From: FEN-1297 sp021817845
GTDB taxonomy: Bacteria; Bacteroidota; Ignavibacteria; Ignavibacteriales; Ignavibacteriaceae
Length of the DNA: 64,000 nt
Assembly (NCBI GenBank): GCA_021817845.1
Contig: JAKAFW010000004.1
Span: 1 to 64,000, forward strand
Direction of reading: 5' to 3'
This document shows, in pieces, positions 33,467 through 42,534 of the stretch. The position numbers were made by a program, and so were the translations under genes. The first letter of the stretch is position 1, and each line of letters opens with the position of its first letter. Under the pieces are notes generated by a model, which saw only the letters and a list, made by a program, of their open reading frames with translations, did no database searches and had not been told where the DNA came from.

Positions 33467-34255
33467 TTATCTCCTTCTCCACATCTTGCTGCGCATTCTC
33501 ATTCTATCAAGCCCCGATGCTTCTTCCTCCCGAATTTTGCTTCCGGTAAGCTCAAGGAATGCATCTTCCAAATTATCTTTCCCGGTCTGAGCTTTTAATT
33601 GTTCAGGAGTTCCGCTGGCTACAATTTTACCGTGATCAATTATAGCTATTCTATCGGCTACACGGTCGGCTTCTTCCATATAATGAGTCGTAAAGAACAC
33701 TGTCGTTTGTTCTTTCTTGTTCAAATCGTTAATGTAATTCCACATATAATTTCTTGTTTGAGGATCTAAGCCAAGTGTTGGTTCATCAAGAAAAATAATT
33801 TTAGGATGATGTAGGAATCCGCGCGCAATTTCCAATCTCCGTTTCATCCCTCCTGAATAATTTTTTACAAACTCATTTCTTTTATCCCACAACTCGACAA
33901 AATTTAAAAGCTCTTCAATTCTTGATTTTCGAACATCAGACGGAACTTTGTAAAGCACGGCATGAAAGTTCATGTTTTCATAAGCTGTTAATTCTTCATC
34001 TAAACTTGGGTCCTGGAAGACGATACCGAAAGATTCTCTTACTTTATCCTGATGCAGCGCTGGGTTGATTCCGTTTATTTCAATTTCACCACTTGTGGGA
34101 TGAAGCAGTGTGGTAAGCATTTTTATTGTAGTTGATTTTCCTGCTCCGTTTGGTCCAAGAAAGCCGAATATCTCAGCCTTCTCAACATTGAAGGAAATAT
34201 TATCTACAGCTATAAACTCGCCGAATTTCTTTGTGAGGTTTTTTGCTTTAATCAT
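33467..34255 (-). CDS. ABC transporter ATP-binding protein (DrrA-like)
   Basis: The 262-residue ATPase has Walker A GPNGAGKST (34-42), the signature YSGGMKRRLEIARG at about 138, Walker B IIFLDEP at about 156 and TTHYMEEADRVADR as the switch region. Length and sequence fit the DrrA group that drives ABC-2 exporters. The final RMRMRSKMWRRR tail is basic and unusual but is encoded within a normal frame. It pairs with the permease gene three bases downstream. Confidence 0.92.
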   Translation of the reverse strand: MIKAKNLTKKFGEFIAVDNISFNVEKAEIFGFLGPNGAGKSTTIKMLTTLLHPTSGEIEINGINPALHQDKVRESFGIVFQDPSLDEELTAYENMNFHAVLYKVPSDVRKSRIEELLNFVELWDKRNEFVKNYSGGMKRRLEIARGFLHHPKIIFLDEPTLGLDPQTRNYMWNYINDLNKKEQTTVFFTTHYMEEADRVADRIAIIDHGKIVASGTPEQLKAQTGKDNLEDAFLELTGSKIREEEASGLDRMRMRSKMWRRR

Positions 34256-34539
34256 AATAACTAACCGGATAAAAATTGTCCTGTAAATATATCAAGAAGA
34301 TGCTAATGAAGCTGTAAGTTTTGTAACCTGGATCAAGAGGTTATAATTACACGATATGCAAAATCAGTTTTTTAATTGCTAAAATAATGGAATAACGGCA
34401 CGTATAAAGAAAACTTATAGGTTTTGACCGTCTAAAAATTATACGCTTTAAAATTTTATTTCTACAAAAAAAAATATTATAATATAGTGGTTTGATATTT
34501 ATATCAATTATTTTTTAACAAAATATTGGAGAAACATCA

Positions 34540-35079
34540 ATGAAACGGAAAATTTTACTTTTTGTTGCTTGGGTCATTCTTGCTTTGGGGCTAATTACCT
34601 CAACTGCAAATGCACAATATGAGGCTGGAAAGAGTTATTTGGGACCATCAATCGGATTTGCGTTTCTAGGAAGCACACCCGATTTTGGTGCAAACTACGA
34701 ATACGGGATAAACATGCAAGATTTCGGTTTAATTGGTGTTGGCGGATTATTTAGATACTGGGGTTATAGTGAAAACTATTTTGAGGGTCAATGGAAATAC
34801 ACAAATATCTTAATTGGTGTACAGGGAAATTATCACTTCATTGTTAGCGGCAGCAAATTCGATCCTTATGTTGGACTTGTTCTTGCTTATGATGCAGGTT
34901 CCGTTAGCTGGAGTGGTTCATACGGTAATTATGCATCGCCTTCTTATGGCGGAATGTGGCTCGCAGCCCAAGGCGGCGCAAGATATTGGATTTCTCCCAC
35001 GCTTGCAATAACCGGAAGAATCAGCTTTGGAACTTTAAGCTATTCCGGATTGGACTTCGGAGTAGATTTCAAATTTTAA
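34540..35079 (+). CDS. outer-membrane beta-barrel-like protein
   Basis: This 179-residue protein has a signal peptide (about residues 1-25, cutting near ANA-Q) and alternating hydrophobic strands ending in an aromatic Phe (VDFKF), as expected for an eight-stranded outer membrane barrel. It is rich in Gly, Tyr and Ser. A GGAGAAAC ribosome-like sequence precedes the ATG. Function is unknown. A terminator follows 28 bp after the stop. Confidence 0.8.
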   Translation: MKRKILLFVAWVILALGLITSTANAQYEAGKSYLGPSIGFAFLGSTPDFGANYEYGINMQDFGLIGVGGLFRYWGYSENYFEGQWKYTNILIGVQGNYHFIVSGSKFDPYVGLVLAYDAGSVSWSGSYGNYASPSYGGMWLAAQGGARYWISPTLAITGRISFGTLSYSGLDFGVDFKF

Positions 35080-35107
35080 TTTTTCCAAAATTCAACTAAT
35101 ATTTTTG

Positions 35108-35141
35108 AATATCCCTGTATAAAAATATAGGGATATTTTTT
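35108..35141 (+). terminator. intrinsic terminator after the barrel gene
   Basis: AATATCCCT (35108-35116) pairs with AGGGATATT (35129-35137), followed by T residues. Confidence 0.8.
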
Positions 35142-35268
35142 TTAATAAGTCGCCTTCCGCATAAACAACTCTTTGGAATTATGGAATAATGGAAAATATC
35201 GCTTTACCATGTTTTTAATTGAGAACCGGTTCGATTCTTATGATTTTAGATCCATATAATGGCTTTTT

Positions 35269-35368
35269 ATGTCATCCCTCACGGAATTTATTTTCCGTAA
35301 TCCCGAAGGGATGATATTATTGTAGATAATAAAAGAAAAAGTAAAATAGAATGCCGAAGGCATGACAT
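35269..35368. repeat. 100-bp palindromic element with ATGTCAT/ATGACAT ends
   Basis: Ends ATGTCAT (35269-35275) and ATGACAT (35362-35368) are inverted. Inside are a nested hairpin (CATCCCT/AGGGATG with ACGGAA/TTCCGT, 35273-35313) and a second one (ATGCC-GAA-GGCAT, 35351-35363). This is a MITE- or REP-like intergenic element. The rest of 35080-35617 shows no gene. Confidence 0.65.
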
Positions 35369-35617
35369 GATTAAAATGCTAAATTATCCCATAGAACAAA
35401 TTAATATTCTATATTTTATTGGAACATGATTCTCTTAATTTGACGCCTATGCAACTTCTTCGGGACAGAATTCATATATAACATCCGTAAAGAGAGTAGT
35501 GGATAAACCCTTTTATGCTAACCAGCATCATATTAAAGAAAATATATTAATTTTGAGATGAAAGTTGTAAGAGGTTGTATTCATTAATAAAAATCACTTA
35601 AACAATAAGGAATAAAT

Positions 35618-36052
35618 ATGTCTACAAAAACAGCATATGTAAAACAAATAAAAGGAATTACTTTTGCAGGTAAGACGGATTCAAACCATTGGGTAACGAT
35701 GGATGGTCCTGAAAATTTTGGCGGAAGTAACGCCGGAATTCGACCTAAGGAACTTATTCTTCTTTCATTGGCAGGCTGCACTGGAAGCGATGTAATCTCA
35801 ATCCTCTCAAAGAAAAGAACTCCGCTGGATGATTTCGAGATCAATATTAAAGCAGATGTCGCTGATGAACATCCGCAAGTTTTTACAAAAATAGATCTCG
35901 AATATGTTTTCTACGGAAAAAATTTGAATGTAAAAGATATCGAGCGGGCGATTGAACTTTCACAAACGAAATATTGCAGCGTTACGGCGATGCTTCAAAA
36001 AGCTGTAGAGATGACGCACTCATACCGGATTGTTGAAGAAAAGAAAATATAG
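35618..36052 (+). CDS. OsmC family peroxide-type protein
   Basis: This 144-residue protein has the OsmC pattern: GIRPKELILLSLAGCTGSDVI with the reactive C54, and LSQTKYCSVTAMLQ with C120. The two Cys form the thiol peroxidase pair in OsmC/Ohr proteins that reduce organic hydroperoxides. The YhfA-like subgroup often has a similar length and an unclear substrate. The gene is alone on the plus strand, and its stop is nearly against that of the methyltransferase. Confidence 0.88.
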   Translation: MSTKTAYVKQIKGITFAGKTDSNHWVTMDGPENFGGSNAGIRPKELILLSLAGCTGSDVISILSKKRTPLDDFEINIKADVADEHPQVFTKIDLEYVFYGKNLNVKDIERAIELSQTKYCSVTAMLQKAVEMTHSYRIVEEKKI

Positions 36053-36054
36053 CT

Positions 36055-36669
36055 TTATAACGAAGCTAAAACGATATGAGAAGTAATAGGCTCGTTTATA
36101 ACTTCGGAGATAATTTTTAACCCGCACTGTTTAACAAGCGAATTTACTCCGCCGCTGCGAAGAAACAATTTATAATTTTTATAATGATCTTTACCGGCGG
36201 AAAATTCTACCAGCTCATTTACTATATTCCACATTTTTGATTTCTTTTGAACTGCGTATTCACCTATGATAATTTTATCAGAAAGAAGCTTTAATTGATT
36301 AATCACTGCAACTCTTTCTTCCGGTGGCATCTCATGGATAGCATAAGTTATGATAGAGTAATCAAATTTTCCTTCTAATTGTTTCGTCAGCGCGGAAGCA
36401 TCAGTATGGATAAAATTTATATTGGAGAAATTCTTTCCTGATAATATATTGTTTGCAACAGAAATGTTTTTTGAGGATAAATCAACTCCGGTAACTTTAG
36501 AACATTTATCGGCAAGTTGAAAGCAAAGCCTTCCCGTTCCGCAGCCAACGTCAATTACACTACTGCCATCATGAACAAGATTCTTTATAATCGAAAACAT
36601 TTTATCCTGGTTTGGAGCGATAATTCTATCGTAAAAAATCCCGTCATACCAATGTATTTTATCATTCAT
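36055..36669 (-). CDS. class I SAM-dependent methyltransferase
   Basis: This 204-residue methyltransferase has motif I VIDVGCGTGRLCFQLA at about residues 40-55, then VTGVDLSSKNISVA and FIHTDASAL as later motifs. No specific substrate can be assigned; a small soluble metabolite or quinone methylase is typical of such short members. Its start overlaps the end of the PLP enzyme gene by 4 bp (ATGA), so the two are cotranslated and may act on a common sulfur-amino-acid pathway. Confidence 0.85.
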   Translation of the reverse strand: MNDKIHWYDGIFYDRIIAPNQDKMFSIIKNLVHDGSSVIDVGCGTGRLCFQLADKCSKVTGVDLSSKNISVANNILSGKNFSNINFIHTDASALTKQLEGKFDYSIITYAIHEMPPEERVAVINQLKLLSDKIIIGEYAVQKKSKMWNIVNELVEFSAGKDHYKNYKLFLRSGGVNSLVKQCGLKIISEVINEPITSHIVLASL

Positions 36670-37781
36670 TTTAATGCCTTTGATAAATCCTCGATTAAAT
36701 CATCCGGATGCTCTAAGCCAATAGACATTCGTAAAAGATTTTGTGGTGTTTTTGTGTTCAGTCCTTCAACTGAAGCACGATGCTCGATTAGACTTTCGGG
36801 ACCGCCAAGACTTGTCGCGCGCACAAATATTTTAACTTTGGAAGCAACGCGCATTGCATCTTTCATCTTACCTTTTACCTGGAATGAAATCATTCCGCCG
36901 AATAGTTTCATTTGAGCCGAAGCAATACTATGCCCGGGATGCGAAGGTAAACCCGGGTAATATACTTTCTCAACTTTCCGATGCGAATCTAAAAACTCAG
37001 CCACTTGTATTGCGCTTTCGGATTGCGCCCTGATACGCAAAGGAAGAGTTTGTATTCCTCTTAATACAAGCCAGCATTCAAATGGCGATGGTACTGCACC
37101 GCCGGATTTTTGTATTTCTCTTATCTTCTGGAAGAATTGATCATCCTTTTTTGAAATTACTGCTCCGCCAAGAACATCGCTATGTCCACCGATATACTTT
37201 GTTGTTGCGTGAAGCGCAATATCTGCTCCAAGCTCAAGCGGTTGTTGCAGAATCGGCGTTGCCCAGGTGTTATCACAAACAATTTTTATATTTCTCTTCT
37301 TAAGTAAAATTGAAATTTTATGTATGTCTATAATTTTCAAAAGTGGATTAGTTGGTGTTTCAATCCAAACTAACCTTGTGTTTTTTCTAAGAGCGTTTTC
37401 AACATTGCGGATATTTGTCATGTCAACAAAGGATGAAGAAATATTCCATTTCTCAAAAAACTTAATCAGATTCCTTGTGCCGTGGTAAAGATCGTCAGAA
37501 GCAATAATATGATCACCTGGTGAAAGAGCTTGAAAGATAGTCATTGCAGCAGCGGAGCCGGATGAAAATGCCGCAGCCGATTGCCCTCCTTCAAGTTGTG
37601 CAAGACATATTTCAAGTGATTCACGATTCGGATTACTGCTCCTTGAATAATTATAACCCTTAGGATATTCACCGTTTGCTTCGCGCTCAAAAGTTGTTGA
37701 TAAATAGATGGGCGGCGTTACCGCGCCCGTTGCCGGATCGGGCTTTCTTCCTGCATGTACAGAAAGAGTTTCTATTTTCAT
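36666..37781 (-). CDS. trans-sulfuration PLP enzyme (cystathionine gamma-synthase/lyase type)
   Basis: This 371-residue enzyme is of the Cys/Met metabolism PLP family. It has SVHAGRKPDPATGAVTPPIYLSTTF at the N-terminus, GYNYSRSSNPNRE at about residues 42-54, and Schiff-base lysine K195 in HATTKYIGGHSDVLGG. The family includes cystathionine gamma-synthase, gamma- and beta-lyases and methionine gamma-lyase; I cannot choose among them safely. The lyase/synthase acts on homoserine-derived or cystathionine substrates in the cytoplasm. The gene ends in an overlap with the methyltransferase gene. No SAM riboswitch was seen upstream. Confidence 0.9.
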   Translation of the reverse strand: MKIETLSVHAGRKPDPATGAVTPPIYLSTTFEREANGEYPKGYNYSRSSNPNRESLEICLAQLEGGQSAAAFSSGSAAAMTIFQALSPGDHIIASDDLYHGTRNLIKFFEKWNISSSFVDMTNIRNVENALRKNTRLVWIETPTNPLLKIIDIHKISILLKKRNIKIVCDNTWATPILQQPLELGADIALHATTKYIGGHSDVLGGAVISKKDDQFFQKIREIQKSGGAVPSPFECWLVLRGIQTLPLRIRAQSESAIQVAEFLDSHRKVEKVYYPGLPSHPGHSIASAQMKLFGGMISFQVKGKMKDAMRVASKVKIFVRATSLGGPESLIEHRASVEGLNTKTPQNLLRMSIGLEHPDDLIEDLSKALK

Positions 37782-37873
37782 TTTACATTCCTCACAAAAT
37801 TTCTATTTTAATTGCACGCGCAAAATAATAAACTGCGGGCTTAAATGTTTTAGAGTAGTAAGGTGAAAAGTGA

Positions 37874-37894
37874 GGGCAGATCAAATGCCTGCCC
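37874..37894 (-). terminator. hairpin after the thioredoxin-family gene
   Basis: GGGCAG (37874-37879) and CTGCCC (37889-37894) pair around a 9-nt loop just downstream of the minus-strand gene. The U-rich tail is weak. Confidence 0.45.
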
Positions 37895-37903
37895 TGAAAA
37901 ATA

Positions 37904-38515
37904 TTATTGCTGTTCGACTTGTGAAAATATTTCTAAGAATTCCTCTTCAATTTCTTTGCCCCGGTTTCTTCCGTACCAAAGATGAAGTTTTTCATAAAGC
38001 TCAGGTTTTACAATGCCTTCGCTCTTTAATTTGATGAGAAGTTCTTGTGCTTGTTTCGGGCGCGGACCCCATATAAACAATTCATTGCCTTCCTCATCGA
38101 ATGCTGCCAGCTTCGGTATGCTTCTCGTTCCGTTGGTTAGATATAAATCAATTATATCTAAATTAGAATCCCTTAGTAAAATTCTTAATTCGATATTTGG
38201 ATTCACTTCCGCAATCTTTGCAATGTGGGGAAGGTTCTGTGCTGAATCGCCGCACCAACCTTCAGTAAGCACCATCCAAAATTGTTTCTCTTTTATATTC
38301 TTAATTGTATTCTTTAAATTTTCAGAAACGACATAAGTTTTATCAACCCTTCCGCTTCTTTGAAGATTTAGTTTCTTATATTCAAATATTTCTTTCTGAT
38401 CATCGTTAAGAGTTTCCGGATTTGTATTTGAAATCTCATCAATGATGCTTTGCATATATTCTCTGTATGTCATTCCTCTGTGCGGTTTTCTATCTATAAA
38501 AAACTGATGTGCCAT
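37904..38515 (-). CDS. thioredoxin family protein with CGDS motif
   Basis: This 203-residue protein has a thioredoxin fold with a redox-like motif W-C-G-D-S (GWCGDSAQNLP at about residues 88-98), so the second Cys of CxxC is Ser and the thiol chemistry is monothiol. The cis-Pro region is RSIPKLAAFD. Such proteins are common in Bacteroidetes and related groups, and their substrate is unknown. No signal peptide is seen, so it is cytoplasmic. It stands alone on the minus strand. Confidence 0.8.
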   Translation of the reverse strand: MAHQFFIDRKPHRGMTYREYMQSIIDEISNTNPETLNDDQKEIFEYKKLNLQRSGRVDKTYVVSENLKNTIKNIKEKQFWMVLTEGWCGDSAQNLPHIAKIAEVNPNIELRILLRDSNLDIIDLYLTNGTRSIPKLAAFDEEGNELFIWGPRPKQAQELLIKLKSEGIVKPELYEKLHLWYGRNRGKEIEEEFLEIFSQVEQQ

Positions 38516-38613
38516 TTAATTGCTCCGTTTAAATAAAAATACTATTCTAACTTAAGTTGACCGCCGTTGTAGGTAAGCCGTTAAAAGGCTGATTAAGTGC
38601 TTCGAACCAGTAG

Positions 38614-38676
38614 CCCACGACTTCAAGTCGTGGGTTGCATAACATAAAATCTTATTTATTAACCGTTTTAACGGTT
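38614..38676. repeat. two-hairpin REP-like element, copy B
   Basis: The first hairpin has arms CCCACGACT and AGTCGTGGG around TCA (38614-38634). The second is AACCGTTTTAACGGTT (38661-38676), 26 nt later. It is preceded by GCCGTTAAAAGGC (about 38577-38589). Copies A and C keep this order and spacing. The rest of 38516-38868 has no gene. Confidence 0.8.
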
Positions 38677-38868
38677 TTAATATCTAAATAAAAACTATCG
38701 GTCAACTTGAAATTCTAAATTAATCAAATTTTGATACTAATATTGGGTTTTATGTCATGTTTGAAGCATTAGCTTACAAAAGGATTCAATTCATTAGCAC
38801 TTGATTTATAGGTGCAATTTAGTCATTATTAATTGTAAGTTTGAATTGTATTTAGAAAGTTAGAAAAA

Positions 38869-39249
38869 ATGACTACCGAAGAAACAAAATATTTCACTCC
38901 TCTTGAAGCAAAAAGAACTCTACCCTTAGTAAAGAAAATTGTTAAAGATATCCTCGATACTTCGAAAGAAATAAAACTATTAGCTGATGATCTTGACGGA
39001 AAAATTGAAGATGACCCGCGTGCAAAAAAAATGATAGATAACATCAACGGGTTTATTGGCGAATTGGAAGAGATCGGCTGCTTTTATAAAGATTTTAGCT
39101 TTACTCTTGGGTTAGTCGATTTCCCTGCGTTGATAAATGGCAGAGATGTATTGCTATGCTGGCGAAGCGATGAAGAAGAAATAATATATTACCACAATAT
39201 AGATGACGGCTATACAGGCAGAAAATTAATCCCTGAAGAATTTCTCTGA
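38869..39249 (+). CDS. DUF2203 family protein
   Basis: This 126-residue acidic protein matches DUF2203: YFTPLEAKRTLPLVKKIVKDIL at the start, a helical middle, then IGCFYKDFSFTLGLVDFPALINGRDVLLCWRSDEEEIIYYH at the end. No function is established for the family; it may bind a metal or nucleic acid. It is transcribed alone between two convergent minus-strand genes, and its stop is 5 bp from the lipoprotein gene's stop. Confidence 0.85.
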   Translation: MTTEETKYFTPLEAKRTLPLVKKIVKDILDTSKEIKLLADDLDGKIEDDPRAKKMIDNINGFIGELEEIGCFYKDFSFTLGLVDFPALINGRDVLLCWRSDEEEIIYYHNIDDGYTGRKLIPEEFL

Positions 39250-39253
39250 AAAA

Positions 39254-39685
39254 CTAATCACCCAAATCAAAACTTGCAGTAGATGTTGCCGCCTGTCCGG
39301 AGTTCACATCTTTAATTCTATATATCAAAGTGTAATTTCCTTTTTTGTAAGTCGAGTCCAAATCGAATTGCGCTTCCAAAGGAGTATCTGTCATTTTTTC
39401 TTTCTTTGATCGGTCAACAACTCTGCTTAACAAAGATTTTATAGTGTCCTTTGCGGGAGTTACAAGATCAATTTCGTATGCTATTGTCGCTTTATATAAT
39501 CCGTTTTCCTGCTGCTGCTCAAAACCTTTTACACGCGTCGTTGCATCAACTTCAGAACTGTCGCCCATGTTATATGCAAAAGCCTCAGGGCTAAAAGCCT
39601 CAAGCTTAGTTTCTGTTTTTTTTGAGCAGGCAGAAAAAACAAATGCGAATGCAAGTAGAAACATAACAGCGTATTTCATTAACAC
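39254..39685 (-). CDS. small predicted lipoprotein
   Basis: The 143-residue protein has a lipoprotein signal (MKYAVMFLLAFAFVFSAC, lipobox FSAC) and a beta-rich, Lys/Asp-rich mature part. The second ATG, at 39679, is as good a start as the first. I recognise no family. The mature domain (residues 40-140) reads like an immunoglobulin-type or FixG-like beta domain. It sits upstream of SerC on the same strand, but 65 bp apart. Confidence 0.65.
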   Translation of the reverse strand: MLMKYAVMFLLAFAFVFSACSKKTETKLEAFSPEAFAYNMGDSSEVDATTRVKGFEQQQENGLYKATIAYEIDLVTPAKDTIKSLLSRVVDRSKKEKMTDTPLEAQFDLDSTYKKGNYTLIYRIKDVNSGQAATSTASFDLGD

Positions 39686-39704
39686 CTCGACTTTTTAAAT
39701 GTGG

Positions 39705-39725
39705 GGCGAAGTGAACCTTCGCCCG
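39705..39725 (-). terminator. weak terminator-like hairpin after serC
   Basis: GGGCGAAG (39705-39712) and CTTCGCCC (39718-39725) pair perfectly around a 5-nt loop, 25 bp after the serC stop. No U run follows on the minus strand. Confidence 0.45.
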
Positions 39726-39749
39726 GTATAAATTTTACGAATTTAATAA

Positions 39750-40838
39750 TTAACCGTTCTTAGCTTGAAATTCTTTCATGAATTTAACAAATTCTTCAAT
39801 ACCTTTCTTAGGGAAAGCATTGTAAATAGAAGCGCGTAAACCACCAACAGATCTATGTCCCTTAACACCGTCAAATCCGGCTGCTGTTGCTTCGGAGATC
39901 AATTTCTTTTCCAATTCTTCGGTTGCTAGATTAAAGGTAACGTTCATTAAGGAACGGCTGTCCTTTTGTGCATGACCTTTGTAATAACCGTTGCTTCCAT
40001 CAATGCAGTTGTAAAGAATTTCAGCCTTCTCTTTGTTTGTCTTATACATTGCTTCAAGTCCGCCGTTTTTCTTCAACCATTTTGCAACTAACCCGATAAT
40101 ATATATACCAAATGTTGAAGGTGTGTTATACATTGAATTATTTTCAGCATGTATTTTATAATTCAGCATCGTGTGGAGCGAATCTGAACTACGCTCAAGT
40201 AAATCTTTTCTGATGATAACTAATGTAACCCCGGAAGGTCCCATATTTTTTTGCGCCCCGGCATATATCAGTCCGTATTTGTTTACATTAATCTTTTTAT
40301 GAAGCATATCGGAAGAAGCATCGCACACAAGCGGGACGTTTCCTACTTCTGGTTCATTATGCCATTCGGTTCCGTATATTGTATTGTTTGAAGTAAAGTG
40401 TACGTACGAAGCGTCCGGGTCTAATTTTAATTCTGATTGTTTTGGTATCCGGTTGAATTTCTCTTCTTCCGTTGATGCTGAAATGTTTACGGTGCCGACA
40501 CGCTTTGCTTCCTTCAATGCTTTCTTCGACCAGCTTCCGGTTAAAATATAATCGGCTTTGTTTTTCGGAGGCATTAAATTCAACGGCACCATTGAGAATT
40601 GAAGACTTGCACCGCCTTGAAGAAATAGAATTTCGTAGTTGTCGCTAATATCGAGAAGAGATTTTAAATCTTCTTTTGTTTCTGCAATTATTTTATCAAA
40701 TGTTTTTGAACGATGGCTTATTTCCAGAATAGACATTCCCACGCCGGGAAGCGAAAATAAATTTTCCTGCGCTTCTAATAATACTTCTTCAGGTAGAATC
40801 GCCGGACCTGCACTGAAGTTATAGATTCTCTTTTGCAT
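39750..40838 (-). CDS. serC: phosphoserine aminotransferase
   Basis: SerC makes phosphoserine from 3-phosphohydroxypyruvate using glutamate, with PLP, in serine biosynthesis. The 362-residue protein matches the family from end to end: YNFSAGPAILPEEVLLEAQ at the N-terminus, FLQGGASLQFSMVPLN, the PLP lysine K197 in YAGAQKNMGPSG, and SVGGLRASIYNAFPKKG at the C-terminus. The usual partner serA is not in the window; instead the DUF1015 gene is next upstream, a pairing often seen in bacteria. The 239-bp gap between them holds TCC-rich tandem repeats. Confidence 0.95.
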   Translation of the reverse strand: MQKRIYNFSAGPAILPEEVLLEAQENLFSLPGVGMSILEISHRSKTFDKIIAETKEDLKSLLDISDNYEILFLQGGASLQFSMVPLNLMPPKNKADYILTGSWSKKALKEAKRVGTVNISASTEEEKFNRIPKQSELKLDPDASYVHFTSNNTIYGTEWHNEPEVGNVPLVCDASSDMLHKKINVNKYGLIYAGAQKNMGPSGVTLVIIRKDLLERSSDSLHTMLNYKIHAENNSMYNTPSTFGIYIIGLVAKWLKKNGGLEAMYKTNKEKAEILYNCIDGSNGYYKGHAQKDSRSLMNVTFNLATEELEKKLISEATAAGFDGVKGHRSVGGLRASIYNAFPKKGIEEFVKFMKEFQAKNG

Positions 40839-40965
40839 AATTATTATTCCTTTTAATAAAATTTAATAAATTTTTTAATAACCAACTCACAGTCTATAAT
40901 GTTTGAAGTACTGCAGTGATTTAATATCCGGAATTTCCTTTTAATTAAACTCCATTATTCCACCA

Positions 40966-41045
40966 CTCCAACATTTCACTGCTCCAACATTTCACTGCTC
41001 CAACACTCCACTGCTCCAACACTCCACTGCTCCACCATTCCAATC
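40966..41045. repeat. 16-bp tandem repeat
   Basis: Four units of exactly 16 bp start at 40966, 40982, 40998 and 41014: CTCCAACATTTCACTG twice, then CTCCAACACTCCACTG twice, then a partial CTCCACCATTCCAAT. They lie between serC and the DUF1015 gene. On the minus strand this is a TGGAG-rich run, related in sequence to the TGGAATA repeats at 48625 and 54511. Confidence 0.85.
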
Positions 41046-41077
41046 CCCCATTTTTCCCTTTTACATAGTACGAATGA

Positions 41078-42325
41078 TTAAATCAAATGTACCAGTAACC
41101 CGTCGCGCAATTTAGGTTCAAACCAGGTCGACTTTGGCGGCATGATTTCCCCTGCATCTGAAATTTTCATTAAGTCGTCTAAAGAAACGGGATATAAAGA
41201 AAAAGCCACTGCGGCTTTCCCGCTGTCTACAAGTTTTTCTAACTCCTTTGTTCCGCGAATTCCTCCGACAAAATCAATTCTCTTGTTTGTCCTTGGATCA
41301 TCAATTCCCAAAACAGGATTTAACAAAAAATCCTGGAGTATGCTTACATCCAAGTTTTCAGCGACAGATTTTGATAAGCTTCCGCTTGCAATTGTTGAAT
41401 CGTTTGCTTTTAGCTGGTACCATTCGCCGTCAAGGTACATCCCAAAAGTTTTTCTTTTTTCCGGTTCCTTTAATGATGATTTTGAAATTGAAAACTTTTC
41501 ACTTACTTCATTTAGAAATTCTTCTTTTGATCTTCCGTTTAAATCAAGAACAATGCGATTGTATGGAAGAATTTTCAATTGATTAGCCGGGAATAATACC
41601 GCAATGAAATAATTATATTCTTCATTTCCAGTATGGGACTGATTCGAATCCATTTTGACTTTTCTTGCGCGGCTTGCACTTGCAGCGCGGTGATGCCCAT
41701 CAGCGATATATAAGTTTTTTACTTTTGCTATTTCTTCAGCGATAATTCTATTATTTTCTTCTGGCAGCTTCCAAACTGAATGTTGAATTCCATCGGCAGA
41801 AGTAAAGTCATAAATTGGTTTTGTCTTTTTTGTAATTGACTCTACAATCTCATCTATCGTGGTAACATTTTTATAAGTTAAAAAAACAGGACCGGTTTGA
41901 GCGCCGGTTGTTATAATATGATTTGTCCTGTCGTCTTCCTTTTCCTTGCGGGTTTTTTCATGCTTCAATATTATGTCATTGTCATAATCGTCCACAGAAA
42001 AAGTTGCCGCAATACCGGTTTGCGAACGACCGTCCATTACCAATTTATAAAGATAAAAATTTGGAATCTTATCAACTTCCAGGCTTTCATTTTCTATTAA
42101 CTTCTTTAAATTTTCTTTTGCCTTTTGATAAACTTCCGGTGAGTATGGATTTATTTCCTCGTCCAATTCGATTTCTGCTCTTGTAATGCGAAGAAAGCTT
42201 AAAGGATCTCCTTCTGTTAATTCCTTTGCTTCTCTGCGGCTGACAACATCGTAAGGAACGCTTGCAACTAAGCTTGCTTTTTTATCTGAGGGTCTTAATG
42301 CTTTGAATGGTTTTATTACTGCCAC
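41078..42325 (-). CDS. DUF1015 family protein
   Basis: This 415-residue protein has the family pattern: IKPFKALRPS at the start, VPYDVVSRREAKELTEG, then LKHEKTRKEKEDDR, a IADGHHRAASA segment near residue 210 and FVGGIRG near the end. DUF1015 proteins are commonly encoded beside serA/serC and may act in serine or sulfur metabolism, but no reaction is proven. The His pair in DGHHR looks like a candidate active site. It is transcribed on the same strand as serC, 240 bp upstream. Confidence 0.9.
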   Translation of the reverse strand: MAVIKPFKALRPSDKKASLVASVPYDVVSRREAKELTEGDPLSFLRITRAEIELDEEINPYSPEVYQKAKENLKKLIENESLEVDKIPNFYLYKLVMDGRSQTGIAATFSVDDYDNDIILKHEKTRKEKEDDRTNHIITTGAQTGPVFLTYKNVTTIDEIVESITKKTKPIYDFTSADGIQHSVWKLPEENNRIIAEEIAKVKNLYIADGHHRAASASRARKVKMDSNQSHTGNEEYNYFIAVLFPANQLKILPYNRIVLDLNGRSKEEFLNEVSEKFSISKSSLKEPEKRKTFGMYLDGEWYQLKANDSTIASGSLSKSVAENLDVSILQDFLLNPVLGIDDPRTNKRIDFVGGIRGTKELEKLVDSGKAAVAFSLYPVSLDDLMKISDAGEIMPPKSTWFEPKLRDGLLVHLI

Positions 42326-42534
42326 AATATAACTCCAAATAGTAAATTTTTGTACAGTAAAAATCTATAAAAAATGAACAATAATCCATTCCATAAAAAA
42401 AATATTTAATGAATCTCATTTTCTACCCGAAGCTTCTTTGGAGCTCTTTCTAAAAATCATTCTAAGTTAGGGATTGAATTGATAGGTATAAGTATAACCA
42501 GTAATCCATCCGCTAATTCCACCTGTTATAAAAC

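Noticed and set aside
36517..37488. Plus-strand open frames
   Set aside because: They are antisense shadows of the methyltransferase and PLP enzyme genes.
37782..37873. SAM or other riboswitch upstream of the PLP enzyme gene
   Set aside because: The short leader has only the hairpin serving the neighbouring gene and no recognisable riboswitch core.
40966..41045. Possible CRISPR array
   Set aside because: The 16-bp units are directly adjacent with no spacers and no cas genes are near, so it is a plain tandem repeat.
41142..42186. Plus-strand open frames
   Set aside because: They are shadows of the DUF1015 gene.
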